Notes under the pieces: generated by a model
What the model was told of the DNA's origin: nothing
Databases searched by the model: none
What the model saw: only the letters and a program-made list of their open reading frames with translations
Shown here: positions 36,427 through 44,783 of the stretch, piece after piece
Layout: the number at the start of each line of letters is the position of its first letter
Position numbering within the stretch: position 1 is the first letter of the stretch
NCBI GenBank assembly: GCA_028714035.1
Contig: JAQTNA010000023.1
Coordinates: forward strand, 1-64,000
Direction of reading: 5' to 3'
Origin: Rhodocyclaceae bacterium
GTDB taxonomy: Bacteria; Pseudomonadota; Gammaproteobacteria; Burkholderiales; Rhodocyclaceae
Length of the DNA stretch: 64,000 nucleotides
Program-made: the position numbers and the translations under genes

Positions 36427-37557
36427 TCAGCTTGGCAGGGCCACCTTTCCCGCCAGGGTTTCCAGGGCAAGGATGGCGCTCTGGAGCTTTTCATGAACTT
36501 CGCTCGGGCGGCCGACGATGCCCGTGACCTTCTGGCGCAGGGTGACCAGTTGGCCGATGAGCTGGTTTTCCACTTCCGGCACCATGCCCATGTGCAGGAA
36601 GGCATCCTCGAAGTCGTCAATCACCATATTGACCAGGTGCCGGGTGGCGTGGAGGTCTTCCAGCTGGCGCACGTCCAGGTTCTTCACCGAGTCCCGCACT
36701 TCGAACACGGCATAGCGTATGCCCTGCTGCTTGAGGATGTTGTCATGCTCCAGGAGCAGGCCCTGGATGCGGGATTCCACGCCTTCCGCGAGAGTGGCGA
36801 CGTTGTCCCGGATGCGTCCGCAGCGTTGCGCATCGTCCGGCATGTTGGTCAGGAGTATGGAAACATGATCGAAGTTGACGACCAGGTTCTGTTCAATTTC
36901 CAGCAACCTTCCCAGGGTCCGGCGCTGGGCGATCAGGGTCAGTTGCTCCTCCGTGGGGGAATTGCCGTCCGTGGTGGCGGTATAGCTGTCGCCCTCCCAG
37001 AGAAACTGCACCACGCCCTGGAGTTCGTATTGGCGTAGCGCATCCAGCGCCAGGTCGGCCACGGAAGGGATATTCTCGCAGGCGAAGCTCTTGGAGAGGA
37101 ACTGCATGACCACGCCCAATTCACCCATGGCGGACATGGCGGTGAGGGCGACCCCCTGGGCGTAGGAGGTCTGCTCCCTGACCCGGGCGTTATCCTCGAA
37201 TACCTTCTGCACCAGGGCCAGCTTGCGCCAGAAGGTCTCTTCGCCGAAGGGCTTCAGGAGGAAATCGTTGGCCACGAAATCGTCCCGCGCCACCTGTGTC
37301 TCGGAGCACAGCAGGATCTGGTAGACGTCCGAGGTCATGAAATCCTCCCGGATCTCCCAGTGCAGGACGAATCCATCGCCGTCCGGCAGGCTGGTGTCGA
37401 GAATGAGCAACTGGGGCTGGCGATCATTGAGCGCAGCCTGGCACTCGGCCCGTGAGCGCAGGACATTGAGATCGAACTCGCGACCGAGCCGTTCCTTGTG
37501 CAGTTGGATGAAGGCTTCGTCGGCGGTGACGAGAAAGACGAACAGCTTGTCGCTCAT
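36427..37557 (-). CDS. Response regulator with a long helical output region of unknown type
   Basis: The 376-residue protein starts with a receiver domain (residues 1-120). The phosphoacceptor is Asp54 in LLILDTSLPDGDG and the switch lysine is in FLLKPFGEETF. The remaining 250 residues are helical with no DNA-binding motif or catalytic domain that I recognise; a segment such as TSYAQGVALTAMSAMGELG resembles the region seen in response regulators that pair with chemotaxis or signalling partners. It is the last gene of a minus-strand set with the kinase, LuxR regulator and TlpA-like protein, 142 bp after the latter. Confidence 0.85.
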   Translation of the reverse strand: MSDKLFVFLVTADEAFIQLHKERLGREFDLNVLRSRAECQAALNDRQPQLLILDTSLPDGDGFVLHWEIREDFMTSDVYQILLCSETQVARDDFVANDFLLKPFGEETFWRKLALVQKVFEDNARVREQTSYAQGVALTAMSAMGELGVVMQFLSKSFACENIPSVADLALDALRQYELQGVVQFLWEGDSYTATTDGNSPTEEQLTLIAQRRTLGRLLEIEQNLVVNFDHVSILLTNMPDDAQRCGRIRDNVATLAEGVESRIQGLLLEHDNILKQQGIRYAVFEVRDSVKNLDVRQLEDLHATRHLVNMVIDDFEDAFLHMGMVPEVENQLIGQLVTLRQKVTGIVGRPSEVHEKLQSAILALETLAGKVALPS

Positions 37558-37699
37558 GCTTGGACACTCCTTGTTCTTGGCGCGGGCAGGAAATCTTCCC
37601 TCCCGTCATCAATCCGTACCCCTAGGACGAATGTCCTCTTATCGTCTTCCCGTCGGCATTCTTTAGCGGGAAACTTTCACCGTGCTTGGGTCGCGCCCA

Positions 37700-38533
37700 T
37701 CAGCGCCCCGACTTGGCCGACGCGTCCTTGAGGAAGGGCAGGTAGTCTGGCCAGTCGGCAATGGGGCCGCGGTGGGAGAAAATCACGATGCCGTGGCGAT
37801 CGAGCACGAAACTGGTGGGGAAGACGGCCGCCAGGTCCCGGTCATTCAGTGTTTTCCCGTCGGTGCCGGACAGGGCGCCGGGCATCGCGCCCCTGGCCTG
37901 GGCATCGTACAGGGGGAGGTTCAGGTGCTGCCGTTCCAGCCAACGCCGGGAATCCGCGATGTCCTCCCTGACCGGCACCAGCACCAGTTGGATGTCCTTG
38001 CCGGCACCCAGAAGCTTTTGCAATTTTTCCAACTCCGGCAACTCATGACGGCAGGGCGCGCACCAGGTGCCCCAGAAATGGAGTACCACCACCTTGCCCC
38101 TGAGGTCGGAAAGCCGTGACGGGCGCGGGCCGTGGAATACCAGGTCCGGAAAGCGCAAGCCTATTTCGGTTCCCACCGCCTTCCGGGCGGCATCGGCCTT
38201 GCCGAGGTAGGGGCCCCACAGGGTGGGCCAGCGCTGGGCCTCGAATACCTTCTTGCCGTCCAGGTCGTAGACCAGGCAATTTTGGTCGCTGTGTTCCCGG
38301 CATTGCGCCAGGGCGGCGCTGGACGCCGCTTCGGCGTTGGCCTCCCCGCCACTCCAGCCCCATGCTCCGCCCGGCGCGATGGCGAATGCCCGGTGTGTAG
38401 GGGCGGATCGGTATTCCTGGAAACCTTCGCGTCCGGGCGTTCCCACCTGGGGCGGGCCGTCGGCACCCGGGGGGGCAGCCAGGGCCAAAGCGGCGTTCCA
38501 GAACAGGGCCAGTATGGGCAGGATGTGCTTCAT
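37700..38533 (-). CDS. Periplasmic TlpA-like thioredoxin with DUF4189-like N-terminal region
   Basis: The 277-residue protein has a signal peptide (ILPILALFWNAALALAAP) and a C-terminal thioredoxin fold with the active site WGTWCAPCRHE after LRGKVVVLHF. Between them, at about residues 40-120, the segment GAWGWSGGEANAEAASSAAL and a later two-Cys stretch resemble DUF4189-type domains. It probably reduces disulfides in the periplasm, perhaps for cytochrome assembly. ATG 38533 is chosen for the signal peptide; upstream residues belong to the preceding gene in another frame. It lies 32 bp after the LuxR-type regulator. Confidence 0.88.
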   Translation of the reverse strand: MKHILPILALFWNAALALAAPPGADGPPQVGTPGREGFQEYRSAPTHRAFAIAPGGAWGWSGGEANAEAASSAALAQCREHSDQNCLVYDLDGKKVFEAQRWPTLWGPYLGKADAARKAVGTEIGLRFPDLVFHGPRPSRLSDLRGKVVVLHFWGTWCAPCRHELPELEKLQKLLGAGKDIQLVLVPVREDIADSRRWLERQHLNLPLYDAQARGAMPGALSGTDGKTLNDRDLAAVFPTSFVLDRHGIVIFSHRGPIADWPDYLPFLKDASAKSGR

Positions 38534-38565
38534 GGTCGCGGGAAGATCGGCGGGGGGGGACGGGT

Positions 38566-39207
38566 TTATTCGGCCAGTCCGTGCTTCACGCCGTAATGGG
38601 TCAGCTCCGCGTTGTTCTTGAGCTGCATCTTTTCCAGCAGCCTGGCCCGGTAGACGCTCACGGTCTTCACGGAGAGGTTGAGTTCCTCTGCGATCTGGGT
38701 CAGGCCCTTGCCGGAGGCGATCAGGCACAGGGTCTGGTATTCCCGATCCGACAGCTTCTCGTGGGGCAGCTTGTCCGTGTCTTCGCCGATGGCATTGGCC
38801 AGTTGCTCGGCCACCGCCGCGCTCACGTATTTCTTGCCGCCCGCCACCTGGCGGATGGCGGTCACCAGTTGATCCGGGGCACTCTGCTTGGTCAGGTAAC
38901 CGGAGGCGCCGGCTTTCAGCGCGCGGATGGCGTAATGCTCCTCCGGGTGCATGGAGAGGATGATGACCGGCAGCTTGGGGTATTCCTTCTTCAAGAGCTT
39001 CAAGGTGTCTATGCCGTTTCGCTCCGGCATGGTGACGTCCATCAGTACCACATCCCAGCCCCCCTTCCTGACCATGTGCATGGCCTCCACGCCGTTTTCG
39101 GCCTCGCCCGCCACGACCATGTCGGGGGTGTCCAGCAGGATCAGGCGCAGACCCTGACGCACGATGGCGTGATCGTCGGCGATCAGTACCCGGATCGGCT
39201 TTTCCAT
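38566..39207 (-). CDS. NarL/LuxR-family response regulator
   Basis: The 213-residue regulator has a receiver domain with the acidic pair Asp11-Asp12, phosphoacceptor Asp57 in VVLMDVTMPERNG and a switch lysine in GYLTKQSAPDQL. A C-terminal LuxR HTH follows (LSDREYQTLCLIASGKGLTQ, then IAEELNLSVKTVSVYRARLL). ATG 39207 lies 4 bp after the histidine-kinase stop, so the two are cotranscribed and probably form a cognate pair. The target genes are not known; the neighbouring cytochrome operon is a plausible candidate. Confidence 0.94.
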   Translation of the reverse strand: MEKPIRVLIADDHAIVRQGLRLILLDTPDMVVAGEAENGVEAMHMVRKGGWDVVLMDVTMPERNGIDTLKLLKKEYPKLPVIILSMHPEEHYAIRALKAGASGYLTKQSAPDQLVTAIRQVAGGKKYVSAAVAEQLANAIGEDTDKLPHEKLSDREYQTLCLIASGKGLTQIAEELNLSVKTVSVYRARLLEKMQLKNNAELTHYGVKHGLAE

Positions 39208-39211
39208 ACTC

Positions 39212-40729
39212 TTAGGACTCCTTTTTTTCAACGGCGATGCCGTTGGGCAGGGGGGCGCGCACCACGAGGCGCGTGCCGCCGGTCTCCCCTGTGTGAATTT
39301 CCAGCGATCCGCCGAGGCTCTGCATGCGCTCCCGCACACCGCGCAAGCCGAACGACTTGGGTTTCTTCAGGTCAGCGGGCCGGAGACCCAGCCCGTCGTC
39401 GGCAATCTCCAGCACCGCCTCGTCGCCTTCCGATACCAGCCTGACGTCCACCCGCTGGGCCCGGGCATGCTTGCTGATGTTGGTCAGGGCCTCCTGGAAG
39501 ATGCGGAACAGGGCCACCTCCAGGTTCTGCTCCGTCTCGATGTCGTGGTCGGCGCAGAGGACCTGGCAGGGAATGCCGGTGCGCTGCGTGAAATCCTCCG
39601 CCTGCGACTCGATGGCGGCCGCCAGGCCGAACTCGGTGAGGATGCCGGGGCGCAGTTCCCGCGCCACCCGTCCGGCGGTGGCGATGGAGTCGTCCACCAG
39701 TTTGCCCAGGGAGGCGATGCGTGGGGCCAGGGCCGGCGCCTCCTTGCCTATCTTTCCGGCCAGCAGGGATGCCTCGAATTTCATCGCCACCAGGAGGCCA
39801 CCCAGTTCGTCGTGGATGTCCCGGGCGATGCGCGCCCGTTCCTGCTCGATCATGCTTTCCATGTGGGAGGAAAGCTCGGACAACTGCTGCCTCGATTCCC
39901 GGATCGCCTTTTCCGCTTCCTTGCTGTGGGTAATGTTGGAGACGATGCCCTCCCAGAGCACCACGTCCCCGGTCTCCATGCGCCGGGGAGAACCCCGCAT
40001 GTTGATCCATTTCATGTCGCCGCCGGGAACGATGATGCGGCCTTCCCAGTTGAGCGTGCTGAACTTGTCCGTGGCCTGGCCCAGGCTTTCCACGAAGTCC
40101 GGACGGTCCTCTTCCAGCATCATGGCCAGGAAGCGATCCGGCGCCGCCAGCAATTCCACCCTTTGCAGCTCCAGCAAGGCCTGGCAACCGTCGCTCACAT
40201 AGAGGAACTTCAGGCTGCCATCCTTCTTGCGCACGGCCTGGAACACCATGCCCGGGATGTTCGCCGCCAGCGCCCGGAAACGGGTCTCGCTCTCGCGCAC
40301 GGCCTCCAGGGCCGCGCGTCGTTCCATCCGGTGGCGCGCCTCCCGCAGTTCCCTCTCCACCGCCGGCACCAGCCGCTCCAGGTTGTCCTTGGAGAGATAG
40401 TCATGGGCACCGGCGCGCATGGCAGCGACGGCCGTTTCCTCGTCCATGTGGCCGGAGACGACGATGAACGGTAGGTCCATGCGCATTTCCTGCATTTCGC
40501 GCAGGGCCGTGAAGGAGTCGAAGCCCGGCATGCTGTGGTCGCACAGCACCACATCCCAGATCTGCGCGTTGAGCGCCGCGTGCATGTCCTCGGAATCGGA
40601 GACCCGCTGGAAGTAGGGCTTGTAGCCGGCTTCCCGGAAACGATGCAGCATGAGCAAGGCATCGTCCTCCGAATCCTCCACGATGAGGATGCGCAGGGGT
40701 CTTTCACCATGGGAAACGGCAAGGGACAT
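39212..40729 (-). CDS. Sensor histidine kinase with N-terminal receiver and PAS domains
   Basis: The 505-residue protein has a receiver domain first (RILIVEDSEDDALLMLHRFR, phosphoacceptor Asp64 in LCDHSMPGFDS), then a PAS domain (SETRFRALAANIPGMVFQAV to WEGIVSNITHSKEAE), then a HisKA_3 dimerisation segment with the phosphoacceptor His in RARIARDIHDELGG, and an HATPase with FRIFQEALTNISKHARA and DDGLGLR. No membrane segment is seen, so it is cytoplasmic and receives input by its receiver. ATG 40729 is used; a TTG at 40744 would add five residues. HisKA_3 kinases pair with NarL-type regulators, as found next to it. Confidence 0.92.
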   Translation of the reverse strand: MSLAVSHGERPLRILIVEDSEDDALLMLHRFREAGYKPYFQRVSDSEDMHAALNAQIWDVVLCDHSMPGFDSFTALREMQEMRMDLPFIVVSGHMDEETAVAAMRAGAHDYLSKDNLERLVPAVERELREARHRMERRAALEAVRESETRFRALAANIPGMVFQAVRKKDGSLKFLYVSDGCQALLELQRVELLAAPDRFLAMMLEEDRPDFVESLGQATDKFSTLNWEGRIIVPGGDMKWINMRGSPRRMETGDVVLWEGIVSNITHSKEAEKAIRESRQQLSELSSHMESMIEQERARIARDIHDELGGLLVAMKFEASLLAGKIGKEAPALAPRIASLGKLVDDSIATAGRVARELRPGILTEFGLAAAIESQAEDFTQRTGIPCQVLCADHDIETEQNLEVALFRIFQEALTNISKHARAQRVDVRLVSEGDEAVLEIADDGLGLRPADLKKPKSFGLRGVRERMQSLGGSLEIHTGETGGTRLVVRAPLPNGIAVEKKES

Positions 40730-40833
40730 GGGGTTATGGGCCAAGCATGGAATCGGGGCACAGTTTACCCCAAGGTTTCCGTCTGCATGCAGGAAGCTGT
40801 GCGTCCTTGTGCCCCCGGCCCCGATCCCCGCGC

Positions 40834-40839
40834 TATAAT
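40834..40839 (+). promoter_or_regulatory. -10 box of tRNA-Thr
   Basis: TATAAT lies 9 bp before the first base of the tRNA. A TTGTGC at 40807-40812 is too far (21-bp spacer) to be a good -35. Confidence 0.5.
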
Positions 40840-40848
40840 CCGCCCCGC

Positions 40849-40924
40849 GCCGGCATAGCTCAGACGGTAGAGCAGCTGATTTGTAATCAGAAGGTCGTGG
40901 GTTCGATTCCTATTGCCGGCACCA
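40849..40924 (+). tRNA. tRNA-Thr (anticodon TGT)
   Basis: The 76-base sequence folds as a tRNA with acceptor stem GCCGGCA/TGCCGGC, D-arm AGCTCAGACGGTAGAGC, anticodon stem CTGAT/ATCAG around loop TTTGTAA (anticodon TGT), TtC arm GTGGGTTCGATTCCTAT, and an encoded CCA. Confidence 0.97.
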
Positions 40925-40932
40925 ATAATGAC

Positions 40933-40964
40933 GAGGGGCTGGGCAGCAGTCTTGCCCCTCTTCT
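40933..40964 (+). terminator. Probable terminator after tRNA-Thr
   Basis: GAGGGGC (40933-40939) and GCCCCTC (40954-40960) form a 7-bp stem followed by TTCT, 9 bp after the tRNA. Confidence 0.55.
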
Positions 40965-41105
40965 CATGGAGGCAAGGGCGGGCTGGAAACCGACGCCAGC
41001 CCCTCGCTGCCGTGTTCTGCCCGCCTTGCAAGTCATTCGGGCGGCGGGCCCGAACATGAAGCGCTGTCCGGATGTGCCCATCCCGAACCGACCCCGAGCC
41101 GATTC

Positions 41106-42902
41106 ATGTTTGATGCCAAGTCCCTGATCCAGTCCCTGCCGGAGGAGCCGGGGGTGTATCGCATGCTGGATGCGGAAGGGCGCGTGCTTTACGTGGGCAA
41201 GGCCAAGCGCCTGAAGCAGCGGGTTTCCAGCTATTTCCAGAAGACGCTTGCCAGTCCGCGCACCCGCATCATGGTGTCGCAAATCGCGGCGGTGGAGACC
41301 ACGGTCACGCGTACCGAGGCGGAGGCCCTGATCCTGGAAAACACCCTGATCAAGAGCCTCAACCCCAAGTACAACATCGTCTTCCGGGACGACAAATCCT
41401 ATCCCTACATCAAGCTCTCCGGCGACGAATATCCGCGCCTGTCCTTCCACCGGGGCGGCTTCGAGAAGAACGCGCGCTATTTCGGCCCTTTCCCCAGTTC
41501 CCAGGCGGTCAGGGAGAGCCTGCAACTCCTGCAGAAGGTGTTCCTGCTGCGGACCTGCGAGAACACGGTGTTCCAGAACCGCTCCCGGCCCTGCCTCCTG
41601 TATCAGATCAAGCGTTGCAGCGGTCCTTGCGTCGGTCATATCGGTGCGCAGGATTACGGGTCGGATGCGCGCCTGGTGGAATTATTCCTGGATGGGCGGC
41701 ACTCGGAGATCGTGGCGAAGTTGACGGCCAAGATGACGGAGGCCTCGGACAGGCTGGATTTCGAGCGGGCCACGGTGTTCCGCGACCAGATCCGGTCGCT
41801 ACAGAAGGTGATCCAGCGCCAGTTCGTGTGGAGCGAAGGGGAAGAGGACGCGGACATCCTGGCCACCGCCGCGGGGCATGGCACGGTCTGCGTGACTTTG
41901 GCCATGGTGCGCGGCGGGCGCCACCTGGGCGACCGTTCCTTCTTCCCGAAGAATGCCCAGGACTGCTCGGCGGACGAGGCCCTGCTGGCTTTCCTCGGCC
42001 AGCATTACGCCGAGCACCCTGCGCCCCGGCGGGCCATCTTCCGCCTGGAGCAGGATTCCGAGTTGCAGGGCGCCATCGAGGCCCTGGGTACCGGGAAGGC
42101 GAGCTTCGGTGCACCGAAGAACGAGATGGAGCGGGCCTGGCTTGCCATGGCCGAGAAGAACGCCAGCCTGGCGCTGGCCGCCCAGGCCTTCGATGCCTCC
42201 CGCAGCCGCCAACGACTGGAAGCCTTGCAGGATCTGCTGCAATTGCCCGAGCCGCCCGGACGCATCGAATGTTTCGACATCAGCCATACCATGGGCGAGG
42301 CGACCGTGGCCTCCTGCGTGGTGTTCAGCGAGGGGCGCATGAACAAGGCCGAGTACCGGCACTTCAACCTCTCGGGCATCGCGCCCGGCGACGACTATGG
42401 GGCCATGCGCCAGGCGCTTGCACGGCGCTACGGCAAACTGGCGACGGGGGAGGGCGTGGCACCCGACCTGCTGCTGATAGACGGCGGCAAGGGGCAGCTG
42501 GGCGTGGCGCGGGAGGTGATGGCGGAACTGGGCCTGGATGCCATTCCCCTGGTGGGGGTGGCCAAGGGCGAGGAGAGGAAACCGGGCCTGGAGGAACTGG
42601 TGTTCTGCGACGGCCGGGAATCCCTGTGCCCGGGCGGCGCCAGCCCGGCCCTGCACCTGATCCAGGAGGTGCGGGACGAGGCCCACCGCTTCGCCATCAC
42701 CGGCCATAGGGCGCGACGCGCCAAGGCGCGCCAGACTTCCCGTCTGGAAGACATTGCCGGCGTCGGTCCGGCGAAGCGCAAACGCCTCCTGGAGCAGTTC
42801 GGCGGCCTCGCAGGGGTGCAGGCCGCCACCGTGGAAGACCTGATCCGGGTGGACGGTATCAGTCGCAAGCTGGCGGAAGAAATATATCGAGGGCTGCATT
42901 GA
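41106..42902 (+). CDS. uvrC: UvrABC excinuclease subunit C
   Basis: UvrC makes both incisions in nucleotide excision repair. The 598-residue protein has the GIY-YIG nuclease (EEPGVYRMLDAEGRVLYVGK, then AKRLKQRVSSYF, residues about 12-47), a Cys cluster (RTCENTVFQNRSRPCLLYQI), the UVR motif around DFERATVFRDQIRSLQKVI, the RNase H-like C nuclease (ECFDISHTMGEATVAS, LLIDGGKGQLGVA) and a C-terminal helix-hairpin-helix. It precedes pgsA as in many proteobacteria. Confidence 0.97.
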   Translation: MFDAKSLIQSLPEEPGVYRMLDAEGRVLYVGKAKRLKQRVSSYFQKTLASPRTRIMVSQIAAVETTVTRTEAEALILENTLIKSLNPKYNIVFRDDKSYPYIKLSGDEYPRLSFHRGGFEKNARYFGPFPSSQAVRESLQLLQKVFLLRTCENTVFQNRSRPCLLYQIKRCSGPCVGHIGAQDYGSDARLVELFLDGRHSEIVAKLTAKMTEASDRLDFERATVFRDQIRSLQKVIQRQFVWSEGEEDADILATAAGHGTVCVTLAMVRGGRHLGDRSFFPKNAQDCSADEALLAFLGQHYAEHPAPRRAIFRLEQDSELQGAIEALGTGKASFGAPKNEMERAWLAMAEKNASLALAAQAFDASRSRQRLEALQDLLQLPEPPGRIECFDISHTMGEATVASCVVFSEGRMNKAEYRHFNLSGIAPGDDYGAMRQALARRYGKLATGEGVAPDLLLIDGGKGQLGVAREVMAELGLDAIPLVGVAKGEERKPGLEELVFCDGRESLCPGGASPALHLIQEVRDEAHRFAITGHRARRAKARQTSRLEDIAGVGPAKRKRLLEQFGGLAGVQAATVEDLIRVDGISRKLAEEIYRGLH

Positions 42903-42914
42903 TCCGATTACCTC

Positions 42915-43040
42915 ACCGCCGAGGCGCGGAGAACGCACGGGGTTGCGAGTGGAGGTCGGTTCGCTTGGGGGGCGTCAATATTTCGTCGCCCCGGCCCCGA
43001 AGCACTGCTTTTTCCTCTGCGCCTCCGCACCTCCGCGGTT
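42915..43040. repeat. Imperfect inverted repeat between uvrC and pgsA
   Basis: ACCGCCGAGGCGCGGAGAAC at the left and its imperfect complement ending CGCACCTCCGCGGT at the right bracket about 80 bp. The pattern (CCGC-GGCGCGGAG ... CTCCGC-GCGG) is a known type of dispersed bacterial repeat. It fills most of the uvrC-pgsA gap. Confidence 0.65.
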
Positions 43041-43073
43041 CAAGCGGCTTTTTCGAGGTTAAACTCTCGTCCC

Positions 43074-43661
43074 ATGCCAATGAATATCCCCAATGCCCTC
43101 ACCTGGGCGCGCATCGTGCTGATCCCCCTGTTTCTGGGGGCGTTCTACCTGCCGCAAAACTGGCTCACGGCCAGCGAGCAGAATATCTTCGCCACCGTGG
43201 CCTTCGTGCTCGCCGCCCTCACCGACTGGCTCGATGGCTGGCTGGCGCGCAAGCTGGGGCAGACCTCCGCTTTCGGCGCCTTCCTGGACCCGGTGGCGGA
43301 CAAGCTGATGGTGGCGGCGGCCCTGATCGCCCTGGTGGAACTGGGGCGTCTGAATGCCGTGATTGCCTTCATCATTATCGGCCGGGAAATCACCATCTCG
43401 GCGCTACGGGAATGGATGGCCAAGATCGGCAAATCCAGGAGCGTGGCGGTGTCCTTCATCGGCAAGCTGAAGACCACGGCCCAGATGGTGGCGATCCCCC
43501 TGTTGCTCTATCACGATCCCCTCGCCGGCGTGGATGTGCAGCAGCTGGGCGGCCTCCTGATCCTGGTGGCGGCGGTCCTGACCCTGTGGTCCATGGCCTA
43601 TTATCTGAGCATGGCCTGGCCGGTCCTGACCGGGAGCGAAAAGGATGCGGGAGAACGTTAA
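43074..43661 (+). CDS. pgsA: Phosphatidylglycerophosphate synthase
   Basis: PgsA makes phosphatidylglycerol phosphate from CDP-diacylglycerol and glycerol-3-phosphate in the inner membrane. The 195-residue protein has four to five membrane segments and the CDP-alcohol phosphotransferase motif D-x2-D-G-x2-A-R-x8-G-x3-D-x3-D (DWLDGWLARK to FLDPVAD). ATG 43074 or 43080 are both possible starts. tRNA-Gly follows 48 bp downstream. Confidence 0.96.
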   Translation: MPMNIPNALTWARIVLIPLFLGAFYLPQNWLTASEQNIFATVAFVLAALTDWLDGWLARKLGQTSAFGAFLDPVADKLMVAAALIALVELGRLNAVIAFIIIGREITISALREWMAKIGKSRSVAVSFIGKLKTTAQMVAIPLLLYHDPLAGVDVQQLGGLLILVAAVLTLWSMAYYLSMAWPVLTGSEKDAGER

Positions 43662-43668
43662 GAAAGAC

Positions 43669-43696
43669 TTGACGGCAAAAAATTCGGACCTATAAT
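43669..43696 (+). promoter_or_regulatory. Promoter of the tRNA-Gly-Cys-Gly cluster
   Basis: TTGACG (43669-43674) and TATAAT (43691-43696) are 16 bp apart, close to the sigma-70 consensus, and lie 13 bp before the first tRNA. Confidence 0.85.
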
Positions 43697-43709
43697 GCGC
43701 ACCTGTTCT

Positions 43710-43785
43710 GCGGCAGTAGCTCAGTTGGTAGAGCGCAACCTTGCCAAGGTTGAGGTCGAGAGTTCGAGACTCTTCTGCCGCTCCA
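43710..43785 (+). tRNA. tRNA-Gly (anticodon GCC), copy 1
   Basis: Acceptor stem GCGGCAG/CTGCCGC, D-arm AGCTCAGTTGGTAGAGC, anticodon stem-loop CAACCTTGCCAAGGTTG with GCC, TtC arm GAGAGTTCGAGACTC, and an encoded CCA. It is identical to copy 2 at 43908. Confidence 0.98.
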
Positions 43786-43794
43786 GGATTTTTT

Positions 43795-43820
43795 GGGGAA
43801 AGCTCCTGCTTTCCCCTTTT
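43795..43820 (+). terminator. Hairpin with T-tail between tRNA-Gly and tRNA-Cys
   Basis: GGGGAAAGC (43795-43803) and GCTTTCCCC (43808-43816) with a TCCT loop and a TTTT tail. It resembles the stronger terminator at 43990. Confidence 0.7.
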
Positions 43821-43827
43821 GCTTCAA

Positions 43828-43901
43828 GGCGCGATAGCAAAGCGGTTATGCACCGGATTGCAAATCCGTGTAGGTCGGTTCGACTCCGGCTCGCGCCTCC
43901 A
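43828..43901 (+). tRNA. tRNA-Cys (anticodon GCA)
   Basis: 74 bases with acceptor stem GGCGCGA/TCGCGCC, anticodon stem CGGAT/ATCCG around loop TGCA, D-loop AAAGCGGTTATG, TtC arm TCGGTTCGACTCCGG, and CCA. Confidence 0.97.
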
Positions 43902-43907
43902 GAATGT

Positions 43908-43983
43908 GCGGCAGTAGCTCAGTTGGTAGAGCGCAACCTTGCCAAGGTTGAGGTCGAGAGTTCGAGACTCTTCTGCCGCTCCA
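43908..43983 (+). tRNA. tRNA-Gly (anticodon GCC), copy 2
   Basis: The 76-base gene is identical to the copy at 43710-43785 and lies 6 bp after tRNA-Cys, where many proteobacteria have tRNA-Leu. It is followed by a strong terminator. Confidence 0.98.
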
Positions 43984-43989
43984 GATGTT

Positions 43990-44024
43990 GAAAAGGGGAA
44001 AGCCCAAAAGGCTTTCCCCTTTTC
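43990..44024. terminator. Strong intrinsic terminator of the tRNA cluster
   Basis: A perfect 15-bp stem, GAAAAGGGGAAAGCC with GGCTTTCCCCTTTTC, encloses a 5-base loop (CAAAA) and ends in TTTTC. Confidence 0.9.
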
Positions 44025-44168
44025 GTTTGACGCAGGCCCCGTCATTTTGCTGTTTCCCCGCTGTTCAAGGGGCGTGAAATCGGGGCTCGATCGTGCGTTG
44101 TCCCAATGCCGGCTTTACCGGGAGCATCGGCTCGTGCAGAATTGCGCCTTTTCCAAGGAAACCGCTTG

Positions 44169-44783
44169 ATGCTGAGTGCCTCTGGCCTGGCCTGTGTGCG
44201 TGGCGACCGCCGCCTTTTCTCCGATGTGGCATTCAGCCTTTCCCCGGGGGAGTGGCTGCATGTGGAGGGCGAGAATGGGGCCGGCAAGACCAGTCTCCTG
44301 CGTATCGTCGCCGGCCTGCTGCATGCGGCCGAGGGCGAGATCCGCTGGGGCGGAACCCCCGTGGATGACGTGCGGGACGAATACCACGAGGCGCTGCTTT
44401 ACCTGGGCCATGCGCCCGCCATCAAGGAAGACATGACGCCCCTGGAGAACCTGCGTACTTCCGCCGCCGTGGCCGGCCGCCGCCTGGACGAGTCTGCCGC
44501 CTTCGCCGCGCTGGGGCGCATCGGTCTCAAGGGGCGGGAGGAACTGCCCGCCCGCTTCCTGTCCCAGGGGCAGAAGCGGCGCGTGGCCTTGGCCCGCCTT
44601 CTCGTTTCCGGGGCAAAGCTCTGGGTCCTGGACGAGCCTTTCGTCGCGCTGGACGTGGCGGCGGTGGCCATGCTCGGCGGCCTGATCGGAGAGCATCTAG
44701 AGCAGGACGGCATGGTGTTGCTCACGAGCCACCAGGAAATGAAACTTTCCGGCCGCGCGCGCAGTCTGAGGCTGGGTAAATGA
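44169..44783 (+). CDS. ccmA: Cytochrome c maturation ATP-binding protein CcmA
   Basis: CcmA is the ABC ATPase that drives release of haem-loaded CcmE. The 204-residue protein has Walker A GENGAGKTSL, signature LSQGQKRRVALARLL, and Walker B LWVLDEPFVALD. ATG 44169 fits the family N-terminus; upstream codons do not. It overlaps ccmB by 4 bp. Confidence 0.95.
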   Translation: MLSASGLACVRGDRRLFSDVAFSLSPGEWLHVEGENGAGKTSLLRIVAGLLHAAEGEIRWGGTPVDDVRDEYHEALLYLGHAPAIKEDMTPLENLRTSAAVAGRRLDESAAFAALGRIGLKGREELPARFLSQGQKRRVALARLLVSGAKLWVLDEPFVALDVAAVAMLGGLIGEHLEQDGMVLLTSHQEMKLSGRARSLRLGK

